From Dermacentor variabilis (Eukaryota > Arthropoda > Arachnida > Ixodida > Ixodidae), in NCBI RefSeq assembly GCF_050947875.1, contig NC_134571.1:883001-947000 (forward strand): a stretch of DNA of 64,000 nucleotides. The letters run 5' to 3'. The position numbers and the translations under genes were made by a program. Positions 43,071 through 53,233 of this stretch are shown in pieces (the stretch's first letter is position 1; every line of letters begins with the position of its first letter). The notes beneath the pieces were generated by a model that made no database searches, was not told the origin of the DNA, and saw only the letters and a program-made list of their open reading frames with translations.

Positions 43071-44250
43071 GTACTGGGCCAATGCCAGGTGGCATAGCGT
43101 CGCAAGCATGAGAAGGTAGGCAACTGTGTAGAGTAGCAGGCACGGGACGGAAGGCAACGGTGTGTGGCGGGGAGGGAGAACATGGAAAGCATGTGCGCGT
43201 GATCGGCATGCGGGGAGCGCACAATGACGAACTGAGTGAGTGAAGTAATTGGCGAAGCAAGCCGCGTGCGGTTGGCGGGTCGAAACACAAACTGCATGTG
43301 TGTGCATGCGCCGAGGATTTCCCAAAATAAAGAATGTACACTCACCCACAAAATATTTCTGGGTGCGCGAGCACGTGTTGAAACGAACCTCCTCCCCTTC
43401 TAGCGGCGCACCCCTGTTGTTGAGACCGACGCATGCGCATCCCTCCGAGACTGCAAGCATGCATGCTTCCACGCTTCTTCCTGGCGCACCGGTGATATCA
43501 GAATGTAGCCACGAGGTGCCCCTCTTGCAAGTGGCACAAAACTATGTGACGCATGAGCTTGAGCGCGACGCTGTGGCCGCTTTTTGACGAGTCACTAACG
43601 CTGAAGCATAGAGCCCGGTGGCGAACGCCACCAGTCATTTTTTTTCTGTATTGCACCTTCTCGTGGCCAATCTTCAATGCTTGTTTCTTTTCATGAACGG
43701 TGCGTTCTCACACAGAAGAGCGTGGCAGAAAATGCGCTCTATAGAACAAGACAGGCAAAACGAAAATGATGTTGTCGTGTCTGACGGAGATAATGCTACC
43801 TTCTCTGCCCTTGTGCAAGAAAATTTTTATGGACTATGGTGTATCCGTAAAAGCCCCGACTGACACCGGTGCACACATTCAGTAATGAACTCAAACCTCC
43901 GTGAGCAACTAAAGAAGGTCCTCACTCCTGCGCCGTTACCTGCCTGTAGCTGGATGCCGTGCTTCTGTTTTGTTTTATGTTTTGCAGCACTAGCGTTACA
44001 ATATAATCTTGGGCCTCGATTTTTTTCTTGGCCCATTCGGCCTTCAGTGACTGTTCCGTGGGAGTTGTGTAAGTTTTCCTACCACATTATTTAGACCCTC
44101 AGGATCTTACTCCGAGTCGTTTGTTTTCAACTGATTACTTTCACTTGCCTCATCTCGCCGTAGTTTATATTGCAGTATCACCCGAACTACCTGATAAGGA
44201 GAGAGGCTATGTCATCTCTCCTAACACTACCACCCTCCCTTCGCACAATG
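43071..44250. other. Intron, nothing recognised
   Basis: Moderately GC-rich in the first half, with overlapping frames on both strands. None shows a known domain or splice layout. Confidence 0.35.
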
Positions 44251-44698
44251 TGTGGGGACAAGTGACTCTCACACGTCCCCTGATATATTGTTTTCCCGCA
44301 TAACTCCCGTAATCCAGCTTTGCCGCATGACTTGGTGCCCGCGGCAGTCGGTGTGGTTGAAGCGCATTGCGAGAGATAGCGCGAGTGTGGCTCTGCTAAC
44401 GCCACCTAACAGCAGGGTTACTTGGGTGTGAAAGGGAGAAGGCACTTCCTCTTTTGGCTCGGGATTGGCAAGCGGCGCGGACATTCGGCGCGTGCGCCGA
44501 TCCATGCTTCTGCGAGACCGTCTCGCAAAGCCTACCCATGGACGAACACGATCATTCGAATGCGCCACCGTTTGCATGACCGTACGTGCGAACGACCAGG
44601 CATTGGTTTCCAGCATGGGGCGAACATATTCACTCATTATGCGGTCGTGGTGAGTCGGACTTTCACGATTTGTTGCACACCCATCGGCATGTTTTGGG
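44251..44698 (+). mobile_element. LTR copy, 3' truncated
   Basis: It begins TGTGGGGACAAGTGACTCTC and follows the six-copy LTR family to CGGCATGTTTTG, then stops before the poly(A) signal. It may be the 5' LTR of the element ending at 46909. The outer flanks (AATG here, ACTT there) do not form a target duplication. Confidence 0.75.
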
Positions 44699-45252
44699 TA
44701 TTAGTGTATGTGCATGCTTGTCCGCGGACTGTCTTGCTTTCACCGCGTGCACGTTTTTGCACCATGCCATGAGCATTTGACAGTATACAAGCAACCATTT
44801 TTGCGTGGGCGCTATCAGAGCTGTTCAAAAGTAATTTCATTGTATAGACTTCGACGCCTACGGGGACTGTGATGTGCCGTCGCGACAATTCAATCTTTTC
44901 TTTTTTCTTCTAAATTCCTGGACGTTTCAATATTATTTCTCGAGTTGCGTCGCACTGTTTGTTTATCGGAGTTCTCAGCATGCGATTTCCCACTGCTTCT
45001 TTTTTGTAATCCAGTGCATTAATTCATAACACAAAAATGAACATATCCCATTATTTCTTTTAATGTGCTTCTTACCGCTCCCTTTCCACTACAGTGAACT
45101 TGCCAGTATCTATAGCATCAACAAGTTCATCGAATAAACCGTCATGACATAAGTCGTGCAGCCGACTCGGGCGAGCGTCTCAGTGCGCGTTTTCCGAACA
45201 TCGCAGACCCGGCGCCATAGCAGAAATCTAGCACATCAAACCACACTAGCAT
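44699..45252. other. Unmatched block within the LTR element
   Basis: Between the truncated LTR and the shared internal region. It has no match to the first element copy and no recognised feature. It may be an insertion that replaced the LTR end. Confidence 0.35.
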
Positions 45253-46334
45253 AGGGCTAGTGTGGATTTTGATCGCTAGCGTTGATGGCATGCTTGCTTG
45301 AGCAAGGCGACAGTGGCTGAAGTCTGTTTGAACTTTTCAACATGCTAAGCCTTTTCGCAAGTGTTTTTTTTTTAATGACATTCGTCGGTACGAGAGCTAC
45401 GTGGTCTGCCTCCTGGGAGAGTGAGGCTCAGCGCCCGCGGAGCATTGACAAGCCTGAAGCGAGTGAGTACGGAAGCCTCGTGGGTGGTCCGAATTTCTTA
45501 TGTAAATAGCTTCTCCTATCTCTTTGACTCTTATGAAGTCGCGGCTCTGGGAGCCGGGTGGCCGCGGGCCACGGGTGCACTACGGGCTGACTGGTATTGC
45601 GGCCTGGCACCGGGCGCTCCGACACCGTCTGGGACGGTGGGCGCCGTCAACTCGGATGATGTGTGCACCGAGCGGAGTAGGACCACCTCACAGAGCTGAC
45701 GTCTCCTCGCAGCTGCCTGTTTTACGCTCATTTTGGGTGTTGTTTTATGATGCCGGTTGTTGTCAGGGTAGCGACGCTTTACGCCTAAGGCTTTACGAAG
45801 CTGCCTGTCGCACGTGGAGGGACACAACCTGGTGGACCGTGGCGTAGAGGTGTTGCTTCCCTCATTCTATTTAGCCTTGCACGGATTGAAATTACTCGTT
45901 CGACTCAAGGAAGCGAGCTTCGTTCACATGAACTTAGCATCAAAGTAGCTGCCTGATCTTTTGCTAGCCGTGTTGAACATTGTACCACATGGGCGATGCG
46001 CATGCAGACTTCCTCTCCTTTGCACTATGTTAGTGTTTGCCGAGTATGTTGAGTGTACGCAGCATGATTGGAGTCACCCCTGGTTTGCTGTCACCTGCAC
46101 ATTGTCTGCACTGCTGACCCAGACTACGATCGAGCCACCCTGGGCAATGGTGCTGCTGTGGCCGGTTCGGCGTAACGGCTTTGGCGGCCGCCTGTATTCG
46201 GCTCGCAACCTTCGGCGGCAGAGAAAAGAGCCGGCGGTCACCGACAGCTACTGCAACTCTCGCCAGCAGGGCGCGAATGACGCTTGCTCATACCGACTAA
46301 TGCGTCGGCGTTTCCGGAATCCTGGTTGGGGGGA
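45253..46334 (+). mobile_element. Internal region, second copy of the non-autonomous LTR element
   Basis: It matches 7016-8258 from GGGCTAGTGTGGATTTTGATC to the polypurine tract. As in the first copy there is no pol domain. A plus-strand frame starting MTLMKS occurs at 45524 and at 7289 but shifts frame between copies, which argues against coding. Confidence 0.7.
46324..46334 (+). promoter_or_regulatory. Polypurine tract before the LTR
   Basis: GGTTGGGGGGA directly precedes the TGTGCGG start, as at 8247-8258. Confidence 0.7.
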
Positions 46335-46909
46335 TGTGCGGATGCGCGACTCTCATGCATCCCCTGATATGTTGTTTTCCTGCGTAGCTCCTAGCCCCTG
46401 TAATCTGGCTTCGCCGCGCAGCCTGATGCCCGCGGCAGTCGGTCTGGTTGAAGGGCAGTACGAGAGATGGCGCGAGTGTTGCGCTGCAAATGCCTCCTAA
46501 CGGCGGCGTTACTTGGGCGTGGAAAGGAGAAGGCTCTTCCTCTTTGGCTCGAGGTCGGCAAGCAGTGCAGACATTCTGCGCGTGCAGCGATCCATGCTTC
46601 TGCAAGACTGTCTCGTGAGGCCTACCCCGGGAATAGATGAACAAGATCGTTCGAACGCGCCACTGTTCGCGTGACCGTACGCGCGAATGACCAGGCGTTA
46701 GGATCCAGCATGGGGCGAACATATTCGCTCACTATCCGGTTGCGGTGAGTCAGACTTCCTAGATTTGTCACGTGCCCATTAGCATGTTTTGTGGGGAGCA
46801 ACTCGGCTAGCAGGCATTGGTCTATGAAAGGTGCAATAAAAGTCCTTGTGATTGTTTGAACTACTGTGTTGCCGTTCCATTGTTTAAGAGTACGCGTGAG
46901 AACACCACA
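46335..46909 (+). mobile_element. 3' LTR, complete
   Basis: The 575-bp LTR starts TGTGCGGATGCGCGACTC, has AATAAA at 46835-46840 and ends GAACACCACA. It is the best-preserved LTR attached to an internal region. Confidence 0.85.
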
Positions 46910-47346
46910 ACTTACACACAATTCTGTGCCATATATTGAGTAAGTGAAGCTGAGAAAATAAAAACATGTTTAATTGCCCTGGAAAACATACTATTGCCAT
47001 TTATTATTTTATTTCAAATTACTGGAAGGCAAGACTATAATAGTTCTGTCTTGCTGTTTTTAGGTCAGAGTCAGTTTAGTCTTGACTTTTATGTATGTCT
47101 TGTGTAGCAAGAAGAGGTTGGGTTCATCAATTCTTTTGTGCAGTTCCTTATTTATACGAGGCTTTTTAAACCTCACATGGTACTGTACCTTCTTTACAAA
47201 AAAAAAAGTGTTTTCTTTAGCTGTTGACTGACCAGCAATGTGAAGATGTGGGAAGCACATCGAGTTAAGGATTGTACATTCGCGTATTTTCCTAATTGTG
47301 TGCACTGAAGCAAGCATCGCATGTATTGCAAAAGTGCGAAAATTAC
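46910..47346. other. Intron, nothing recognised
   Basis: AT-rich. A minus-strand frame of 85 codons (47317-47060) has no recognised family. Confidence 0.35.
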
Positions 47347-47504
47347 CTGGGCTGGGCTACAAAGTGCCATTTCTTGTCTGGAGGCGGCTGTAGTCTGGGA
47401 GCTCCCATTCGGTCAGTAACCAAGGCACTGCGGTCTAGCAGCAGGAGCAGTTCACGATGGGGATCCCCCTCAGGTAGAGAGGCCAACATGGAAACACTTT
47501 CAGC
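47347..47504 (-). CDS. BLTP1: BLTP1 (KIAA1109/Tweek) homolog, exon 1 of 5 seen
   Basis: This 158-nt exon begins in phase 0 after a TTTTGTTTTAG acceptor and ends in phase 2 before GTAATT. It encodes about 52 residues, including ASLPEGDPHRELLLLLDRS and DKKWHFVAQP. On its own it is not diagnostic. Its two overhanging bases join the single base of exon 2 to make a serine codon and keep the frame open. It is the first exon in the window, not the first of the gene. Confidence 0.72.
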
Positions 47505-47769
47505 CTAAAACAAAAGGTTGTTTAATTGTAGACACAAGGAATTACATGCAGTGAGCAAACACTAGTATAGAGCATGGGCATCTCGCAAATTGTTTCGCAC
47601 AGAACAGGTTGAAACATGAGCAAAGGTATACGGATCATGGGTTCCACACAAAAAAATGGAAGATGTGCCTGTGGCATTAAATTTATCTGTGCTATTCCCT
47701 GACTAGTTTTTTCCATGAGAAAAGAGATGGCACTTGCAGCATGCCCAGCCATTTCTTGCCTCAAGGCTA

Positions 47770-48010
47770 TCTGCGGTGCCTCGGTGGCAGTTCAACTCCC
47801 AGTTGCGGTGCCCACCATGTTCCGATAGGAGTGGATTGCAAAACACTCCAGTACTTACATTTAAGCGCAAATTGAAGAACTCCAGGTGGTCGGAATGAAT
47901 CCCCCACTAGGTCATGTTATCTCGCAGCCTGTGTGCTGCTTTGGCAACCCACAATTCAGGTTTCCCGTATAAAACCACAGTGCACAGGCACAGCACCTGC
48001 TCCAAAATAT
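47770..48010 (+). repeat. Decayed tick SINE
   Basis: GCCTCGGTGGCAGTTCAACTCCC (head-like), CTCCAGGTGGTCGGAATG and CCCGTATAAAACCACAGTG follow the order of the SINE at 50950-51185, with many changes. Confidence 0.55.
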
Positions 48011-48159
48011 TTGTCCCAGGGTAACTGGGATTTGCTACGGAAAGCAGTATAACCACAGTCACAGCAATAGAATAATCACATTAGTCGTATGCAGAGAGAA
48101 CTTCCTAATTCTTTAAATCCTCAATACACATACCTTTGCTGGGAACATAGTACTGGGTA

Positions 48160-48652
48160 TCCCCAGAGAGGCAATTGTACACTGATGCTCATCCCAAAAT
48201 GATAAAGATACATTCCAGAGCACTACAGATTAGACAGAAGGAAATACCCACCACCTCATACCACAGTAGGGACGAAGCCATGCAGCTACAAAGACTCCAA
48301 ACAAATTCCTTCCTACACGCCACATTATTGTCATGACAAGATACATCCTACACTATACAAATACAACTGTCGTTTTTGCAGAATACCCAAAATGCTCTAT
48401 CATATGGTTTGGGAGTGCAACAGTGTCACGGAGGTGCCAATGAATACAATGCCATCTGATGAGCAGGGGGATCACCTGCTGACCAGTGCTGACCCAGAGG
48501 GCCAGCAACGACTGGTGAACCAGGCAGGGCAGGCAGCTGAGGGCCATGGCCTCTCGGACTAAGAAAGGCACCCATGTGAGGGGCAATATAAACAAAGTCA
48601 CCAGCTCTATCTTTTTAATAAAGTTTATTTCATCATCATTAGTACACACTTA
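48160..48652 (+). pseudogene. 3' end of an I-type LINE
   Basis: A frame with AMQLQRLQTNSFLHATLL shifts near 48330 to one reading YNCRFCRIPKMLYHMVWEC, a C-x2-C ... H-x4-C knuckle. It ends in TAA at 48560-48562. This layout closes the ORF2 of I-type LINEs with RNase H. The 3' UTR holds AATAAAG and ends TTTCATCATCATT, a TCA-type tail. It may be related to the RNase H fragment at 11798-12272. Confidence 0.7.
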
Positions 48653-48733
48653 AATCGGATAAACATACGTAAACATACTTGAGTAAAGTTGCTTCATAGT
48701 ATAATGGACTGATGGCTGTGGCATTATATAGAT

Positions 48734-49286
48734 TGTGGGGATGCGCGACTCTCACGCGTCCCCTGATATGTTGTTTTTCCCGCATAGCTCCCGTCTCCTG
48801 CAATGCGGCTTCGCCGCGTGGCCTGGGACCCGCGGCGGTCGGTGTGGTTGAGGCGCAGTACGAGAGATGGCACGAGTGTTGCGCTGCTAACGCCGCCTAC
48901 CGGCGGGGTTACTTGGGTGCGAATAGGAGAAAGCTCTTCCTCTTGGGCTGCGGGTCGGCGAGCGCCGCGGACGTCCCGCGCGTGCGCCGATCCATGCTTC
49001 TGCGAGACCGTCTCGCGTGGCTTCCTTCGAACGCGCCACCTTTCGCGGGATCGTACGCGCGAACGACCAGGCGTTGGGATCCAGCATGGGGCGAACATAT
49101 TTGCTAGCTATCCGGTCGCAGTGAGTCGGACTTCCTAGATCTGTCGCGCGCCCATCGGCATGTTTTGTGGGGAGCAACTCGGCTAGCAGGCATTGGTCTA
49201 TGAAAGGTGCAATAAATGCCCTTGTGATTGTTTGCACTGTTGTGTTGTCGTTCCTTTGTCCCAAGAGCACGAATGAGAATTCCACA
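48734..49286 (+). mobile_element. Solo LTR with AGAT target duplication
   Basis: The 553-bp LTR runs from TGTGGGGATGCGCGACTCTC to GAATTCCACA, with AATAAA at 49211-49216. AGAT occurs at 48730-48733 and 49287-49290. The ends are inverted (TGTGG/CCACA). It is the cleanest reference copy of the six-copy family. Confidence 0.92.
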
Positions 49287-50949
49287 AGATACAGTAGGAT
49301 TCCATAAATTTGACTAACTTGATGTTTCAATTCATTCGATCCTGATAGGAAATCCTGCACCGCGTCCATACATGTCTATGGGCTACAAATTTCGTTATTT
49401 TGATCCTAAAACTGGCCTTCGCCAGATAATTCAAACTTAAACAGTCAGCACCTGAGCCTTTTAGCGTGACTCCAATAGCGATCCCTTTAGCAGCAGCGTC
49501 TGTCTTGGCGGAGCTTAGGAGTATAGTGAGGAGGTGTCCCATTGAAAACGCCTACTTTCGGCCTGCAACAAGTAGGTTTTTAAGATAGAATATTAGCTCA
49601 AGATTAATTATTACAATATTTACCCAATTCTAAGCAACTATTCCTTTTTTTTCCACTGGGATGCAAACTGTCAGCGTAGTGCAATCAGATACGAAACCAA
49701 AAATGCATTGGTGGCATTCGTAGCAACCTATCATCATAGCCAGCCTAGCAGGCCACCCTAGCCAGGGCCACCCTACCACCCTACCACTAGAAGCCACCCT
49801 ACCAGGGCCATCGCCATTGCCTTCCCAAGATGGGGACATCTGAAGTTCTCGCCAGTGCGTTCTAGAAGGGGTGCGTGGGCTCACTGCCATATGGCCCCAC
49901 TGCTGCACTGTGCTGCACTCGGTGTTGGCCACATTGGCAGCCACCAGGGGTATGCGTTGACATGCATTCCTCCTGAAAAACTTTCCCGTACTCGCTGCGC
50001 CACTGGGTTGGCATGATTACGGTAGCTAGTAGCTTGGTGTTCCCAGCTCTCGCTTTGAAAGGGCCGCCATCTTCGTATGCGAAGTAGTGCCGCTCTTTGC
50101 TTGCTTGATGCTTTGCTCAGTATTCGGTACATGTGAGTGAGAATGCGTAGGCATCATCGAAGCTATTGCTTTGCAACCAGACACGGAACAGGCTACAGTC
50201 GTGAGAAGAATGCACCATAGCTGTCTTTGTTCATTGTCCCCCACAATGAAGAATGGCGAGAGCAATGGCAAAGGAACTTCCACCATGCTGGTAAGAAACT
50301 AGATCACTCCTGTGCTGTCTCCAAACTACATTTCAAGCTACAGTGTATAATTTGGGCCTAGGTAAACCTAATAGACAGCAAGAAGTTGTGCATTCCTTGT
50401 GACAGGCCGTTGTTGCTGGAGAATGCCATCCTTGTGATTCTTCTGAATTTGCCTCAGTATCTATCTAATAAAACAACCTCAAAGCCAAGGATCAAAAGAA
50501 AGAGATGCGAACATAATGCAACAACCGTGAAGAGAAGCCAAAGCATACTGGACAGTGACTATTCAGATTTTCCTTTGGCTACTACCAATGCTTCATGGCA
50601 GAATGCAGCTCAGTGCAAGATGAAGATGTTACAGCAGAGACAATACGGTGCTTGTTTCTTTTTCGTGTGAAGACTCCTTCCAAATACTGGAGTTATGCGT
50701 CATATCACCTCTCAATCTCAATGGAGTGCTCTATTAGACGTCGGCACAGAAAATGTGCACAAATCAAATTGCACTGGTGCAAGAACGAGGTTTTGCCTGT
50801 AATAAATCAACAAAGACAAGGCCTGCAAAGCAGCAGTGCTTGACTGATAAATGTCATAATTGGTTGTCAACACAATTTTTTATAATAATAGCAACGTGCC
50901 TTCATGGTCCAGGCAAGTACATACGTTTCCCCCTCCCCACCCCAACACG
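49287..50949. other. Intron with a possible DNA-transposon end
   Basis: TACAGTAGGATTCCATAAA at 49291-49309 has the look of a TA-flanked Tigger-type end, with no partner found. Tandem CCACCCTA/CCAGGGCCA motifs lie near 49750-49815. No gene was recognised. Confidence 0.35.
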
Positions 50950-51185
50950 TTGTTGTGGCTTAGCAGCTATGGTTTTGTGCTGCCAAGCACCCAGTCATGG
51001 GATCAAATCACGGCCACAGTGGCCACATTTTCGCGGGGGTGAAATGCGACAAATCATGTATTGTGCATCAGGTGCACATTAAAGAACACAGGTGGTCAAA
51101 ATTAACCTGGAGTCCTCCATTACGGTTGCCTCATAATCTAGATTGTAGTTTTGGCACATAAAACTGCAGAATATAATTTCTAAGG
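50950..51185 (+). repeat. tRNA-derived SINE (tick Ruka-like)
   Basis: The head (TGGCTTAGCAGCTATGG for the A-box, GGGATCAAATC for the B-box) is followed by CACATTTTCGCGGGGGTG, TGCATCAGGTGCACATTAAAG and TGTAGTTTTGGCACATAAAAC. This is the most complete SINE copy in the window. Confidence 0.85.
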
Positions 51186-51321
51186 CTTTCTTCAACATTG
51201 ATCAATACATGGGGAAGAAAAATAAAAGTGTAGTGCCGCAATTTTGTACCAATGCCTTTTCCAATGCTATTCTTTAAGTGCTTCATCAGCGGTGAGAGTA
51301 ATGTACAACTTGCATTTTTAA
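51186..51321. other. Short intronic stretch
   Basis: Unremarkable spacer ending in the TTAA target of the next element. Confidence 0.3.
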
Positions 51322-52222
51322 CCCTTTCAGAGTCTTTTTTTTTTACCATATGCAACAGCCCAGGGTCGATATTTTTTTATTGCAGATTTAAATTCTTCAG
51401 AGGAACCTATATCGAAAAAATTTTTTGTAATTTTTCTTGGGCGACCGTAAAGTGAGAAAAATATATTTTGCATTGGTATATACATATACTGTTTATTCAT
51501 CAATAACAACAATAAAAAAAGGAAATAAACTTATAATTAAAGATTTGATGCATTGTTGTATACACAGTTCAAGGCTTGGACAATGCGCCCATGAAAATAT
51601 TTCGCAAGTCTTAAGTGTTCCTGCTCTTACACTAATATTTACGTCCATAGCGTAATCGAACGAAGTGGGTGAGCACGCTCAAGAAAACTTTGTGGCTGTG
51701 TGCCTGTCAAAAAAGCAAAACATGTGACAAACTTCCACTAATCTTCATCTTATTGCCAACCAGAGGCAATTAGTTATTGCGAGTCTGCAAAAAAAGAAAA
51801 AAAAGGAAACGCATGCACGGCGGCATCCTTCTTTGCATGCGCATCCCTGTGAGCAGTAAACGAGCGAGTGACAGGTGGTCGCCCTTTGAGCGATTAGTAA
51901 CGAGACAGGCATCAGTTCTGCGAGCGCAAAAAGCCGAAACTGCCCGCGGAACAAAAGCCAAACTAACCACCGCACGCGCCAATGCGCGAGCGGTGGTATA
52001 TAGACGCGCCGGGGCAAACAAACCGTGCAACAAAAACGGGGAGAGGGAGGCGCAAGAAAAAAATTCCCTGTATTCATGCATTGTGGAAACACATGCACGG
52101 AATGAAAAAGTAGGATAATTGGCACGCTTTTTAAACGTACAGACGGCGCCGTATATATACAGCATTGACCATGGTGGACTAGTTCGCGGCGCCGTATATT
52201 TATGTCATTGACTCTGAAAGGG
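51322..52222. mobile_element. TTAA-flanked MITE (piggyBac-type)
   Basis: Ends CCCTTTCAGAGTC and GACTCTGAAAGGG are perfect 13-bp inverted repeats. TTAA lies on both sides (51318-51321, 52223-52226). The element is 901 bp with GGCGCCGTATAT blocks near the right end and no transposase. CCC...GGG ends in TTAA are the signature of the piggyBac superfamily. A fragment is at 32099-32204. Confidence 0.9.
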
Positions 52223-52282
52223 TTAATAGGATCAGCCATCCATGAACGATGGATGATAATAGTGTGACCCAGTGGCGTTTAA

Positions 52283-53229
52283 AGGGTCCCACACCAGGTC
52301 TGGCCATTTTGAGTTGACAAACACAGAGCAAACAATGCGTGCTAACAATCGTGCTTGCAAAGTATTACATCGCTACGTGCCGCAGAAAGGTCTGAAATTT
52401 AAATTTGAACACCATTTTCCCTTTCCCTTGTGGCGACCGTGCTTCGAGCCGGATGGTGACGTACTCATGTCCCTGTGCCTACGTACTCGTGTCCACAGTG
52501 TGACGTCGCTCGTGGTGACACATGACTTCGACAATTATTTGCGGCAACATCTGTTATTTGTGTGATCTGTTGCTTGAATTGACAAATTAAAGTTTAAAGA
52601 ACTATTAAAACACACAAATGGAATGTCTGCGTGTTTTTTTGTTTTACTTTACACCGAAGCAAGAGGGATGTACTTCCGCTTCGTCTGCTTGTTCCCCTGG
52701 TCGTGTAGTCATTACAGATACCGAAACTATGCCATTTTCTACCGTGTTCCAGCGCGTGATGATGCTCTGCGATCCGCTTGTTCTGCCTCAGTATTCGTGT
52801 AGCACTGAATTATACCGCTAGTCATATGTCCTTGTGAGCAGCGCGCAAAATCGTGTGCTGCATGAAACACAACAGCTTGGCGCAACGCCGTCAGCGGAAA
52901 TACGCAGCATTGGAAAAAAAAAAAAAGCATGGAGAAAAAAAATGAAGGCGGGGCCCATGACATATGTGTCACGCAATCCTGGAGGTCCGGTATGGGAGAG
53001 CGCAGGGAAGGAATTTCGCTTGCGGAGGCTAGACAGGGTGAGGGGAAAGAGTGCCTGGCTTCGCAGTGGAGCCCACCTGCTGAAATCATGACTTCGCGGG
53101 CCGGAAATATTTCTATCTCGGCTATTAATGGGCCGATTTGAAAAATGTTTTGCGGTACGTTCCCTAGAGGATGCGTAACAACTTCCAGCGCATAACCGAA
53201 CTTTGCCATGAGGCCTGGTGAGGGGCCCT
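52283..53229. mobile_element. Second TTAA-flanked MITE
   Basis: The left end AGGGTCCCACACCAGGTCT and right end (inverted) AGGGCCCCTCACCAGGCCT agree at 16 of 19 positions. TTAA flanks it (52279-52282, 53230-53233). It is 947 bp and non-coding, with an A-rich stretch near 52915-52945. Another piggyBac-type derivative is likely. Confidence 0.8.
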
Positions 53230-53233
53230 TTAA

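Noticed and set aside
42996..43587. Host exons in the GC-richer stretch
   Set aside because: Long frames occur on both strands but none matches the BLTP1 frame or has convincing borders and domain content.
44251..46909. Complete LTR element with target duplication
   Set aside because: The left LTR is truncated and the outer flanks AATG and ACTT do not match, so the two LTRs may come from different insertions.
1243..49286. Orientation bias of the six LTR copies (all plus, antisense to the host gene)
   Set aside because: Two pairs belong to single elements, leaving four events; four in one orientation is not significant.
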